Part shown: in pieces, positions 44,926 to 54,256 of the stretch
Layout of the letters: each line of letters starts with the position of its first letter
Position numbering within the stretch: position 1 is the first letter of the stretch
Source of the DNA: Bacteroidota bacterium
Lineage (GTDB): Bacteria > Bacteroidota > Bacteroidia > B-17B0 > Aurantibacillaceae
Assembly (NCBI GenBank): GCA_021155905.1
Contig: JAJNBG010000016.1
Location: 1 to 64,000, forward strand
DNA length: 64,000 bases
Direction: 5' to 3'
The notes under the pieces: model-generated
What the model saw: only the letters and a program-made list of their open reading frames with translations
Told to the model about the DNA's origin: nothing
Databases searched by the model: none
Program-made: the position numbers and the translations under genes

Positions 44926-45577
44926 TTTTCTTATGTGTTAAAAGTGCTATTCGTTTTTTAATATCCAGTATCCAAAGACTCAATAAAATCCAACCAATCA
45001 CCGCCGGATAAAACACCATACGCATGTTGCTGTCCAGATCGTATTTTCCAAAAGCAGGATTTCCTCCGTTGCCCGGATGCAGAGAATCAGTTAACCTCGG
45101 CAAAATCATAATAAAAACAAACATCATCACAAAGGCGAAAATATTATACACGGCAGAAATACGAGCGCGTTTCTGTTCGTCATCAATCGAACTTCTTAAA
45201 ATAAAATAAGCAAGGTAAATTAAAACCGCAATGGCCACTCCATTCAATTTAGGATCCTGGAATGTCCACCAGGTACCCCAGGTATATTTGGCCCACATAC
45301 AACCGGTTAATAATCCGGGTATAGCAAAAAATAATCCTGTTTGCGCGGCCTGATCACTAATGATATCCGACCGTAAATCATTATTCGATAAATGTTTAAT
45401 GGCATGAACCACAGAATAACCCATTAAAAATAACATGGCAAACCAGATCGGAACATGGTAATACACATTGCGAATCGTTTCATGTAAAATATTTAAATGC
45501 GGAACCGGGCCTAACATTCCCCACACCAAAGTGTAAAGAATAAGCAGCGCTGAGAGTATTTTCCACCATTTAATCAT
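44915..45577 (-). CDS. ccmC: Cytochrome c biogenesis heme-handling protein CcmC
   Basis: The 220-residue membrane protein has six hydrophobic helices and the WWD-type signature TWGTWWTFQDPKLNG (about residue 120), with histidines at HETIRNVYYHVPIWF and HLSN to hold heme. CcmC loads heme on CcmE. It follows ccmB by 7 bp and overlaps the ccmD-like gene by 11 bp, so it sits in one operon. Length is typical. Confidence 0.93.
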   Translation of the reverse strand: MIKWWKILSALLILYTLVWGMLGPVPHLNILHETIRNVYYHVPIWFAMLFLMGYSVVHAIKHLSNNDLRSDIISDQAAQTGLFFAIPGLLTGCMWAKYTWGTWWTFQDPKLNGVAIAVLIYLAYFILRSSIDDEQKRARISAVYNIFAFVMMFVFIMILPRLTDSLHPGNGGNPAFGKYDLDSNMRMVFYPAVIGWILLSLWILDIKKRIALLTHKKNEQ

Positions 45578-45584
45578 GTTGATT

Positions 45585-46244
45585 TTATTCTTTCCAAAGG
45601 TAATTAAATAAAAGGGTTGCCAATGCTACCACAACAAAATTTAGCATGACCAGAATCAGCAGGTATTTATAGCTTACGCTCCATGCCAATCCATCAATCG
45701 CATGCTTGCTTAACTTAACGGAAACCAGTAATAGAGGCATTAACACGGGGAAGCTTAAAATAGCCATCAGGCTGATATTGTTATTGGCTTTAGAGGCAAT
45801 AGCACTCATCAGGCTTAATACACCTGAAAAAGCGGAAGAACTGAACATCAGCGTCAATAAAAACATCCCCAGATCCTGTACCAGGCTGCCAACAAACCAG
45901 GAATAAAAAAAGAAGGTCAGGAGGCTTAAAACCGCCATTAAAAGCATATTGTACATGATTTTGCTTAAAATAAACTGTCGCGGACTGTAATATAAATAAT
46001 TGTAGAGGCCTTTTCCTTTTGTTTCCTGCATGAAGCTTTTACCGGACACATTCACGGCAATGAACATGAAAATAGTCCAGAAAAGGGCATTCCACACCGT
46101 TGGGTGAATGATCTTTTTAAAACATAAGGCCGAAATAAAAACCGTCGCGACGATATAAACTAAAATTCCGGCAAGAGTAGACTTTTGCCGGAATTCTAGT
46201 AAAAATTCTTTCTTAATAAGAGACGATAATAATTGAGTGGTCAT
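45585..46244 (-). CDS. ccmB: Heme exporter permease CcmB
   Basis: The 219-residue protein has six hydrophobic helices and conserved family features (SSLIKKEFLLEFRQKSTLAGILVY; FTAFSGVLS-type segment SSSAFSGVLSLMSAIASKANNN). CcmB forms an ABC transporter with CcmA that powers release of heme-loaded CcmE. The ccmA gene is not adjacent: the next upstream gene is a large surface protein. CcmA must be encoded outside the window. It is the first gene of the ccm operon; no clear promoter was seen in the 40 bp upstream. Confidence 0.9.
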   Translation of the reverse strand: MTTQLLSSLIKKEFLLEFRQKSTLAGILVYIVATVFISALCFKKIIHPTVWNALFWTIFMFIAVNVSGKSFMQETKGKGLYNYLYYSPRQFILSKIMYNMLLMAVLSLLTFFFYSWFVGSLVQDLGMFLLTLMFSSSAFSGVLSLMSAIASKANNNISLMAILSFPVLMPLLLVSVKLSKHAIDGLAWSVSYKYLLILVMLNFVVVALATLLFNYLWKE

Positions 46245-46284
46245 TGGGGCGCAAATTTACGCCCAAATCACCTAAAATCCAATA

Positions 46285-49200
46285 TTATCTTAACACCTGA
46301 ACGAATCCATTATATTTTTTATCCTCAGGGACATCTAAAATATAAAAGTAAGTTCCGTCGTTTAAGCCTTCTGCTTTCCATTCGTTGGCATAATTTGAAC
46401 TTGAAAACACTTTCCTGCCCCATCTGTCAAAAATTGTTAAAGATGAATTCGGATGGTATTCAATGTTCTTGATTTTGAATAAATCATTGACGCCATCTCC
46501 GTTTGGAGTGATGATATTACCAATCTCTATACCACAAGGAGGTAATACATAAATTAACTGCATATCAGAATCTGTGAAACCACAGCTATCTGTACTTGTT
46601 ACCATTATGCTGTACACACCTTCGGTGCCAGGAGACGTTGTGTTTAACGTAGCCGAACTTGATATAGAATTGACATCAGGGAAAATTGTCCAGTTATAAG
46701 AGTAAGGCGCTTTTCCTCCGGTTACGATTGAATGTAATTCCAAATCAGTATCTGCACATACGGCCGCCGAATCCGGTATTACCACGCTGATATTGCTGGC
46801 AAAGTTGCTTACTACCACACTGGCTGTTGCAGGGCTGGCGCACACACCGTTCACCAAAACAACAAAGGTTTGTGTAACCGGCGTTGACGTGGTGTAGGTA
46901 GAATTAGTATTCGTTCCAACAGTTGGCAGCCATGTATAAGTAAATGGTTGAGCCGACGATGGAACGACGTTAGCCGATAAGGTAACTGTTCCATTTAAAC
47001 ACTTCACCTGATTAGCCATTGGCGCAATAGTGAGGGTTGTTAAGGCATTTACCATAACGCTTGCTGTAGTCATTGCTGTTGGAGCACTACAAGGCCCTTG
47101 GGCAATTAAAGTATAAGTGTTTAATCCGGGAACAGCAGAATTAAATGTTACTGATGTATTGGACGTAATTATACCTGCTCCGTTATTATACTGAATGGTA
47201 TAAGTTGATAAGGAAGTGCCAGTTACATTCAAACTAATCGGGCTACCAATACACACCACGCTTTGAGTTGGCGCTAAAGTCGCACTGGTTATTCCCTGCA
47301 TAACATTTACTGTTCCGTAAAAAGGAGTAAGTGGTCCGCTGCAGGGCCCTTCTGCCAACAATGTATATGTATGAGGTCCAAATACTGGTGAAGCCACCGA
47401 TGCCGGAACAAAAGTAACCGAACTATTTGGAGGCGCAACCTGAGGGTTACCGTTTGCATCTACATAAGCAATGGTATACGATGCCACCGCGAATCCAGCC
47501 TGAGAACTCAAGGTAATTGGAGTGCCAGGACAAACCGTGCTTTGGGAAACTACAAGTGAACCTGTCGTCACACCTTGTTTAATAAATACTGAATCAACAA
47601 ATGAAGTTACAGGTCCGTTACAAGGACCCTGGCCGGTTAATGTATAGGTTACGTATCCTAATGTAGGATTTGTCATAGCCATCGGCGTATACGTCACCGG
47701 TACTGTAGTGGAAGTGTGCGCTCCAGATGCATCAGAATAAGTCACTGTATAAGTAGCTAACACACCTGTATAGTTCAATGTGATTGGGCTGCCCGGGCAA
47801 AGCGTATCTGCACTCGCGGTAACTGTTGCCTGGGTTGTGCCTAAATAAACCTGTACAGAATCCACAAAATCAGTGATTGGGCCGCCGCAGGCTCCTTCTG
47901 CTGTTAAGGTATAAGTTTGATACCCGGCAGTTGTTAAAGTTGGAGTTACAGTCACGCTGTTTCCAACAACAGATGCTGTCCCTGTTGAAGTACCATATGT
48001 AATCGTATAGGTTGGTAAAATTGGGCCATTTGCTGAAACAACCAATGAAGTTCCGGGACAAACGCTGTCTTGCGAAAAGATTAAGTTACCTATGGTCACT
48101 CCCTGAATCACATGAATTGTATTGGTAAAAACCGTTAACGGTCCTCCACACTGACCCGTAGCTATTAACGTATACACATAAGCGCCGAGTGTAGCCGGAG
48201 CATTAAACGTTACCGGGCTAACCGTTGTTGTTTGCAGGCCGATATCATCCGTATACTGAATGGTATAAGTTTCCAGTGCACCCACTGCATTTAAAGTCAA
48301 TGTCTGGCTTGGGCAAACTGAGTAATTAGATGCTGTCAGCGTTCCTTGTGTTGTTCCCTGAATAGCTTCCAAACAAATCATTGTATCCTTTGAGCAGTTA
48401 CCAAGCGGATTCACCAAAGAAACCATATAACAGGTTATACCCGGAGTAGAAGGCAAATCGAACATGATAGAGTCATGTGCTGCAGAGATCACCACCCCTG
48501 TTGTTGGAGTAACCACTACGTTAAACTGAGAGCCGGATTGACTGGCGAAACAATTTCCGAACTTTATATCGGGACGATTATTTGTGGTGGTACCTGTTGT
48601 ATTCCCGCAGGCCGGACTTGAATCCGAATTGAAATAAACACATTTGGTCGACCCTACATTTGTATAAGGCATAACAGGGTTCGACGTATAATATGTACTC
48701 GCCAAAGAAGTAGTCCTAGTATAACAGACATCAACAATCAGGTTACTGGTTCCATCCCAGATGTATGGCTGGCTAAAAGTTTGAGTATTGACTCCTACCG
48801 TAGGCGTTACATTTCCCAAAAAGACCTGGGTGAAACCGGTTGGTTCAAAAGTAGAGTTTAAAACCGTGCTGGTGGTGCATTTTAACTTAATGCTATAGTT
48901 TGGCAAGGTTCCAATGTACGTGGATGAACTACTGCTACCCGTTGTATTCAACGGTTGCATGGAATTTACCTGGAAAGAAATGCTGGATAATTTACCCGGA
49001 ATGGCGCCTGCCGCTAATAATTCTGCAGCCGTATACAACATTTGGTGCCTTGCATTTTTGTCGTAATTTCCAAAAACAGATGGATAGCCAGTGTTCGTAT
49101 TAGCCCCCGATGCAGAACCGACAGAAACTATGTTTGGAGTCGTACACAAACCTGTTCCTAAGCCACAGGCCTGACCCGAAGACTGACCAAAACCAATTCC

Positions 49201-51078
49201 TATTCTGGCGCTGTCCTGACTTACGCAATAGACAGAGCCACCCGAAATAGCATTCGAACTGGTGAGCGTATAATCAGGGGTTTCATTCATCACTACTGTG
49301 GTTGTGGCAACAGAAACGCAACCGAATTGATTGGTAACGGTAACCGTATATACACCGCCGGTGGCTGTAGTACTGGCTGTATTTGAAGACCCTAAAGTAC
49401 CTGTTGTTGTAGCCCACAAATAGTTATGAGGTCCTTGCGAAGCAGGATTTAACGTATTCGTCGCTGTTAAAATGGTAGTAGAAGCGTTACCACTGCAAAA
49501 ACTTAAATTCCCGCTGATATTGGCAACTGGTACCGGATTAATGTTAATATCGCCAATAATAGTTTTTTTACATTGACCCGAAGTCAACGTCACAAAGATT
49601 AATGAATCAGCCGCTACAACCGTTGTAAATGATGTGGCAGAAGTTACATTATTATTACTCCATAAATAACCATCCGGAACGCCTCCGCTCACGGTTACAC
49701 TTGCACTCACAACGCCACCCGGACAAGCCCCAAGTGTTGGCGTCAATACAATTGAACCATTTAAATTATTCAAAGAGCCCTGATCAACATACACAACCAA
49801 CTGTTGTCCGTTTGTTAATGCCGGCGTGCCATTATCTGTTGCAGCAATACTAATGATATGGTATCCTCCCGTTGCAATACTCCCATCGATAATAATATAA
49901 ATATCGGTGCCGCCATTTGAATTGGTTAACGTGGAATAGGAAAACGCACTTCCCAAACTTGCAGCGGTTGCGGTTACGCTAACCGTTTGTCCGGCTTCAG
50001 GCCCAAGAAAAGTATTTTTAATAAAAATCGTATCATTACCGCAGACCCTTACGGTATCACAATGTCCTAACAAAACAGAAACAGGCTCAAAATTAGCCCC
50101 AGCCGGTGGACACAAATCAAAAAAGAATTTTTTGCCGTTCAGCCAGCTGATTCCATCGTTGTTACCCCCCGGGCCATCATAAGCTGCGCCCGGAACTCCG
50201 AAACGGCCCATTTGAAAAAAATCTGTACCATTACCTTCATTTGCTCCTACTGTTGCAGGACTTCCCGGCTGAGTAGCAGGGAATCCTACTGATCCTCCTG
50301 ATGCATTACCTGTTGTCCATTGCATATTTCTATAATAAAATCCTACATTTTTACCCGGAGGTAAAATAGGATCCGATCCATTGGTCAAAACTAATTGAAA
50401 TGTATTCAGTAACGCAGTATTAGTAAAACTGGCGACTGTAGATCCCTGATAATAAGGTAAGCTATCCCACGTGATAACAACATAAGTGGGCTGCACATCA
50501 ACCATCACTTTCCCGTATTTAACGCCGGCTTTAGTTACATCCGCTGTGCCGTCTCCCCAAAAAGGTGCAATCATATTGACATTAGTAGAAGGGAACCCCG
50601 TTGAGGTAAACGCGATGGAATTCGTATTAAACTGAACGTTCCCATTATCAAAGACATTCATTGAAGTATACGTTACTCCATAAAAACAAAAACCAAACGG
50701 CAAACTTACCGAGCCCGTTTCATCATCATTCACATTTGTTCCGGAAGGTGTAGGAAAAGGCGAAGTACCAATCATTGGCGGGAAATCACAGGGTGTGAGT
50801 GTTGTCACCTTCTGGGCAGAAAGAAATGGCATAGTCTTATTCACCGAGACCAAATTCGAATTGTTGGCAACAATGCTGTAATTTGATAATTTTCCTGACG
50901 CCTTTAATATATCATATTGGTTACTTCCTGCAATTACAACAGGCTTTGCTTTTTTCTCATGGCCTTCTTTTTTATCATACGCGCTAACGTTGCCGGAAGC
51001 CTGAGAACTTAATTTTTTAGTTTGCGCTGAAAACAATAACGGCAAACTCAACAGACTAAATAATATAATTTTTTTCAT
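46285..51078 (-). CDS. Large T9SS-secreted surface protein with nidogen-like domain and Ig-like repeats
   Basis: I start at the ATG 51078 (1597 residues) because it gives a clean signal peptide (MKKIILFSLLSLPLLFSAQ); an ATG nine codons upstream is less likely. A nidogen-like domain lies at about 115-325 (VFDNGNVQFNTNSIAF, MIAPFWGDGTADV, YVVITWDSLPYYQGS). Mixed Ig/PKD-like modules are followed by five tandem repeats of about 85 residues (about 905-1345, each with VCPG, a YTIxY core and an EGPCxGP end). More PKD-like domains lead to a type-B T9SS C-terminal domain (IITPNGDGVNDLFKIKNIEY, LTIFDRWGRKVFSS). It should be exported by T9SS to the cell surface. No PorP/SprF gene lies next to it. Confidence 0.9.
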   Translation of the reverse strand: MKKIILFSLLSLPLLFSAQTKKLSSQASGNVSAYDKKEGHEKKAKPVVIAGSNQYDILKASGKLSNYSIVANNSNLVSVNKTMPFLSAQKVTTLTPCDFPPMIGTSPFPTPSGTNVNDDETGSVSLPFGFCFYGVTYTSMNVFDNGNVQFNTNSIAFTSTGFPSTNVNMIAPFWGDGTADVTKAGVKYGKVMVDVQPTYVVITWDSLPYYQGSTVASFTNTALLNTFQLVLTNGSDPILPPGKNVGFYYRNMQWTTGNASGGSVGFPATQPGSPATVGANEGNGTDFFQMGRFGVPGAAYDGPGGNNDGISWLNGKKFFFDLCPPAGANFEPVSVLLGHCDTVRVCGNDTIFIKNTFLGPEAGQTVSVTATAASLGSAFSYSTLTNSNGGTDIYIIIDGSIATGGYHIISIAATDNGTPALTNGQQLVVYVDQGSLNNLNGSIVLTPTLGACPGGVVSASVTVSGGVPDGYLWSNNNVTSATSFTTVVAADSLIFVTLTSGQCKKTIIGDININPVPVANISGNLSFCSGNASTTILTATNTLNPASQGPHNYLWATTTGTLGSSNTASTTATGGVYTVTVTNQFGCVSVATTTVVMNETPDYTLTSSNAISGGSVYCVSQDSARIGIGFGQSSGQACGLGTGLCTTPNIVSVGSASGANTNTGYPSVFGNYDKNARHQMLYTAAELLAAGAIPGKLSSISFQVNSMQPLNTTGSSSSSTYIGTLPNYSIKLKCTTSTVLNSTFEPTGFTQVFLGNVTPTVGVNTQTFSQPYIWDGTSNLIVDVCYTRTTSLASTYYTSNPVMPYTNVGSTKCVYFNSDSSPACGNTTGTTTNNRPDIKFGNCFASQSGSQFNVVVTPTTGVVISAAHDSIMFDLPSTPGITCYMVSLVNPLGNCSKDTMICLEAIQGTTQGTLTASNYSVCPSQTLTLNAVGALETYTIQYTDDIGLQTTTVSPVTFNAPATLGAYVYTLIATGQCGGPLTVFTNTIHVIQGVTIGNLIFSQDSVCPGTSLVVSANGPILPTYTITYGTSTGTASVVGNSVTVTPTLTTAGYQTYTLTAEGACGGPITDFVDSVQVYLGTTQATVTASADTLCPGSPITLNYTGVLATYTVTYSDASGAHTSTTVPVTYTPMAMTNPTLGYVTYTLTGQGPCNGPVTSFVDSVFIKQGVTTGSLVVSQSTVCPGTPITLSSQAGFAVASYTIAYVDANGNPQVAPPNSSVTFVPASVASPVFGPHTYTLLAEGPCSGPLTPFYGTVNVMQGITSATLAPTQSVVCIGSPISLNVTGTSLSTYTIQYNNGAGIITSNTSVTFNSAVPGLNTYTLIAQGPCSAPTAMTTASVMVNALTTLTIAPMANQVKCLNGTVTLSANVVPSSAQPFTYTWLPTVGTNTNSTYTTSTPVTQTFVVLVNGVCASPATASVVVSNFASNISVVIPDSAAVCADTDLELHSIVTGGKAPYSYNWTIFPDVNSISSSATLNTTSPGTEGVYSIMVTSTDSCGFTDSDMQLIYVLPPCGIEIGNIITPNGDGVNDLFKIKNIEYHPNSSLTIFDRWGRKVFSSSNYANEWKAEGLNDGTYFYILDVPEDKKYNGFVQVLR
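47045..48360 (-). repeat. Coding array of five Ig-like repeats
   Basis: Five consecutive units of about 255-275 bp encode modules starting with a VCPG- or VCIG-type Cys, a TYTIxYxD centre and a GPCxGP ending followed by a short linker ending in QG or LG. The spacing is regular; the units are diverged in sequence. Confidence 0.75.
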
Positions 51079-51156
51079 TTCAATTGATAAAGTGTTTTCA
51101 AACATAGGTATTTAAATTATTTAAATCAATAATGTTTGTCTACTTTTAGTTTTACT

Positions 51157-51714
51157 ATGAAGGTATTCTTTATTGTTGCCGCAATCCTTCTTCTGATTTT
51201 GATGTTCTACCGGTTTAAAAAACCGGTAGTGAAAACGTCATTGCATCAGCTTACGGCTACCACGTTAGAAGAAGGAATACTGGACTTTTCAACCCTTAGA
51301 GGAAAAAAAATACTCATTGTCAATACGGCCAGTAAGTGCGGATTTACCCATCAGTACGAAGACTTAGAGACACTATACCAGCGGTATAAAGACAAAAATT
51401 TTGTGATTGTTGGATTCCCATGCAACCAGTTTGGCGGACAGGAGCCGGGATCCAATGAAGAGATCAAAGAGTTTTGTATTAGAAACTATGGGGTTACGTT
51501 TCCCATGATGGAAAAAATAAATGTCAAAGGCGATAGCATTTCTCCCATTTATAAATGGCTCACCACTAAGTCAGAAAATGGTGTGGAAAGTAGTTCAGTG
51601 AAATGGAATTTTCAGAAATACCTGATTGACGAGAATGGATTTTTGGTTACTAATGTTTCTTCATTTAAAAGTCCCGGCTGTAAAAAAATAATTAACTGGA
51701 TAGAAGGAAAGTAA
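51157..51714 (+). CDS. Membrane-anchored glutathione peroxidase family protein
   Basis: I chose the ATG at 51157 (185 residues) over an upstream TTG. An N-terminal hydrophobic helix (about 3-18) suggests an inner-membrane anchor or leader, so the enzyme acts in the periplasm. The peroxidase domain has peroxidatic Cys61 in NTASKCGFT, the FPCNQFGGQEPG segment and a second Cys107 in EEIKEFC, the resolving position used by thioredoxin-dependent members. VKWNFQKYLID carries the conserved Trp and Asn. It reduces hydrogen or lipid peroxides, most likely with thioredoxin. It is divergent from the large surface protein gene. Confidence 0.92.
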   Translation: MKVFFIVAAILLLILMFYRFKKPVVKTSLHQLTATTLEEGILDFSTLRGKKILIVNTASKCGFTHQYEDLETLYQRYKDKNFVIVGFPCNQFGGQEPGSNEEIKEFCIRNYGVTFPMMEKINVKGDSISPIYKWLTTKSENGVESSSVKWNFQKYLIDENGFLVTNVSSFKSPGCKKIINWIEGK

Positions 51715-51829
51715 GGCCATCCCCCTTCGGCGTCTGATAAACAAAGAAAAAGGAGTATAAAACGGAGGCGCAGATCATCCCATAATTACAGGGGTTATCA
51801 TGACTTTTTTTTGTTTTTGCTACTAAATC

Positions 51830-52579
51830 TTACCTTAAAACCGTGGTAGAATTCGCCTGAACCGTTGGCATTATAATCACATCATTGATGTTCACATGAG
51901 CAGGACGGGAAGCGATCCAATAAATGGTTTCAGCTACATCTTCAGGCTTTAAAGGCACGATGCGGTCATACACTTTTTTTGCACGCTCTTCATCTCCTTC
52001 AAAACGCACCACGCTGAATTCTGTTTCCACCATACCCGGATTCACGGAAGATACCCTGATTCCATGATGTAACAAATCAATCCGCATACCTTTATTCAGC
52101 GCATCCACCGCGTGCTTAGTGGCACAATACACATTGCCATTCGCATACACTTCTTTTCCGGCAATAGATCCAATATTGATGATATGACCGTTTTTATTTT
52201 CTATTAATATTTTTGAAACGTGTTTGGATACATACAGCAAACCTTTGACATTGGTATCAATCATTTGCTCCCAGTGATTAAGTTGCCCATCCTGTATCGC
52301 CGATAAACCGGCCGCCAACCCGGCATTATTCACCAACACATCAATCCTTTTAAAATCCCCCGGAATGGAATGAATGGCTTTTTCTACCTGCTTTTCATCC
52401 CTCACATCAAAACACAGATCCAGCACCCTTACCTGATATTCTTTAGCAATCATGTCTTTCAATTCCATTAGTCGCTCCTGTCTTCTGCCGGTAATAATCA
52501 CGTCATAACCATTTTTAGCGAATTCAATGGCTGTTGAACGGCCGATTCCTGATGTTGCTCCTGTAATTAATACTACCAT
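51830..52579 (-). CDS. Short-chain dehydrogenase/reductase (SDR)
   Basis: The start is set at the ATG 52579 (249 residues), where VVLITGATSGIGRSTA, the NAD(P)-binding GxxxGxG motif, begins; an open frame continues 49 codons upstream but looks non-coding. NNAG (residues about 87-90), the catalytic Ser in IGSIAGKEVYANGNVYCATKHA and Tyr-x-x-x-Lys (YCATK) are all present. Arg38-39 (TGRRQERL) suggests NADP preference. These classical SDRs (YdfG-like) reduce small hydroxy acids or carbonyl compounds; the substrate is unknown. It is divergent from ricT with a 180-bp gap. Confidence 0.93.
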   Translation of the reverse strand: MVVLITGATSGIGRSTAIEFAKNGYDVIITGRRQERLMELKDMIAKEYQVRVLDLCFDVRDEKQVEKAIHSIPGDFKRIDVLVNNAGLAAGLSAIQDGQLNHWEQMIDTNVKGLLYVSKHVSKILIENKNGHIINIGSIAGKEVYANGNVYCATKHAVDALNKGMRIDLLHHGIRVSSVNPGMVETEFSVVRFEGDEERAKKVYDRIVPLKPEDVAETIYWIASRPAHVNINDVIIMPTVQANSTTVLR

Positions 52580-52759
52580 AAGATATAAATCTAAAAAATT
52601 TAAATATAAAACATAAGTGGTGTATAAAACTACAACGGAGCAAAAAAAAATTATAAATAAATGAGTATATTTATACCACTCTTTTTGGAGGCAAATTAAT
52701 AATGTTCTCAAATACTCGGCTGACAAACATCAGCCGGGCATTGACTAAATATATATACT

Positions 52760-54256
52760 ATGGCATGTGGAAGTTGCTCAACAGGGCAGGATAAAAATGG
52801 CGGTATCCCCGCAGGATGTAATAATAACGGATCGTGTGGAACCGGCGGCGGTTGCAATAAATTAAATGTGTTCGACTGGTTAGGGAACATGACTTTACCC
52901 GACGGGCAAGCTCCCTGTGACGTGATGGAAATCCGTTTCAAAAATTCAAGAAAAGAATTTTACCGTAACGTCAATAATTTAACTTTAAATGTTGGGGATA
53001 TTGTGGCAACTGAATCATCACCGGGGCATGATATCGGCGTTGTTTCGGTAACCGGTGAACTGGTGCGTCTTCAGTTAAAAAAGAAGAACGTCAAGTACGA
53101 AAGCGAAGACATCAAAAAAATATACCGCAAAGCCAAACAACAGGATATTGATAAATGGCGCGAAGCTCAGGCTCTGGAAGTTGAAACGATGTTCAAAGCA
53201 AGAACACTTGCCTTAAAACTTGGTTTGCAAATGAAGATCAGTGACGTGGAATACCAGGGCGATAAAAGTAAAGCCGTGTTTTATTACACTGCCGATGGCC
53301 GCGTGGATTTCAGGGAACTGATTAAAGTAATGGCTGATGAATTTAAAGTGCGGATTGAAATGCGCCAGATTGGGGCAAGACAGGAAGCCGCGCGTTTAGG
53401 TGCTATCGGATCCTGCGGGCGTGAATTGTGTTGTTCTACCTGGCTGAATGATTTCAGAACGGTATCTACTTCCGCGGCACGTTACCAGCAGCTATCACTG
53501 AACCCATTAAAATTAGCAGGACAGTGTGGTAAATTAAAATGCTGTTTGAATTACGAATTAGACAGTTACCTGGATGCTTTAAAAGAATTCCCGGATATTG
53601 ATAACAGAAGACTTGCTACTGAAAAAGGATTTGCGTTCCATCAAAAGACTGATATTTTTAAACGCATTATCTGGTGGAGCTACACCAGCGAACCGGATGT
53701 ATTTGTGCCCTTAACGATTGCCCGTACCAAAGAAATTTTTAAACTGAACGCCGACAATATTAAACCGGCTGATTTGTTAGAACCGAAACAATACAAAGAA
53801 CTGGAAACAGTGAAACAACCGGATTATGAAAATGTGGTTGGACAGGATTCGTTAACGCGTTTTGATGACCGTAAGAAAAACAACCAGAACCGTCACAAAA
53901 ACAACCAGAACCGTAAACCAAATCAGGGACCTAAGCCTTCCAATCCAAACCAGGGACCAAAGGCAGAAAAAACAGCAGCTCCGCAACATAAGTATCCAAA
54001 CCCTAATCCAAATAAACCGGCTAACCCGAATAAGCCACAGCACACTAATAAGCCGGCTAATCAGAATCCGAATAAACCGCAGCACGCGAAACCAAATCCG
54101 AATCAAAACAAAGGACCGAATCCTAATCCAAATAAGGAAGCGAATCCAAATAAACCGCAGCAGCCAAATCCAAACAAACCTGCGAATCCAAATCATAAAA
54201 AACCGGTGCATAATCACAAACCAAAACCTAAACCAGATGGTACAGATAAAGCCTAA
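52760..54256 (+). CDS. ricT: RicT-like PSP1-domain protein with low-complexity Asn/Pro/Lys tail
   Basis: This 498-residue protein belongs to the PSP1/RicT family, part of the iron-sulfur Ric complex that aids RNA processing in other bacteria. The N-terminus is Cys- and Gly-rich (ACGSCSTG, AGCNNNGSCGTGGGC). The PSP1 domain (about 75-300) has ALEVETMFKARTLALKLGLQM, GSCGRELCCSTWL and GQCGKLKCCLNYEL, whose Cys residues can ligate an Fe-S cluster. Residues from about 375 are a repetitive PNPNKPxNPN tail, probably disordered. A gldH-like lipoprotein gene overlaps its end by 20 bp, a coupling familiar in Bacteroidota. The specific role in this organism is inferred. Confidence 0.88.
   Translation: MACGSCSTGQDKNGGIPAGCNNNGSCGTGGGCNKLNVFDWLGNMTLPDGQAPCDVMEIRFKNSRKEFYRNVNNLTLNVGDIVATESSPGHDIGVVSVTGELVRLQLKKKNVKYESEDIKKIYRKAKQQDIDKWREAQALEVETMFKARTLALKLGLQMKISDVEYQGDKSKAVFYYTADGRVDFRELIKVMADEFKVRIEMRQIGARQEAARLGAIGSCGRELCCSTWLNDFRTVSTSAARYQQLSLNPLKLAGQCGKLKCCLNYELDSYLDALKEFPDIDNRRLATEKGFAFHQKTDIFKRIIWWSYTSEPDVFVPLTIARTKEIFKLNADNIKPADLLEPKQYKELETVKQPDYENVVGQDSLTRFDDRKKNNQNRHKNNQNRKPNQGPKPSNPNQGPKAEKTAAPQHKYPNPNPNKPANPNKPQHTNKPANQNPNKPQHAKPNPNQNKGPNPNPNKEANPNKPQQPNPNKPANPNHKKPVHNHKPKPKPDGTDKA

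Noticed and set aside
52580-52726. 49-codon N-terminal extension of the SDR
   Set aside because: The nucleotide-binding motif begins right after the ATG at 52579, and the upstream codons look like a promoter region.
53852-54217. 121-codon minus-strand frame
   Set aside because: It is the antisense of the PNPNKP repeats and is made of Ile/Trp/Arg low-complexity residues.
53862-54236. Upstream extension of the gldH frame
   Set aside because: It lies in the repetitive RicT tail in another frame; the lipoprotein leader of GldH begins at 54237.
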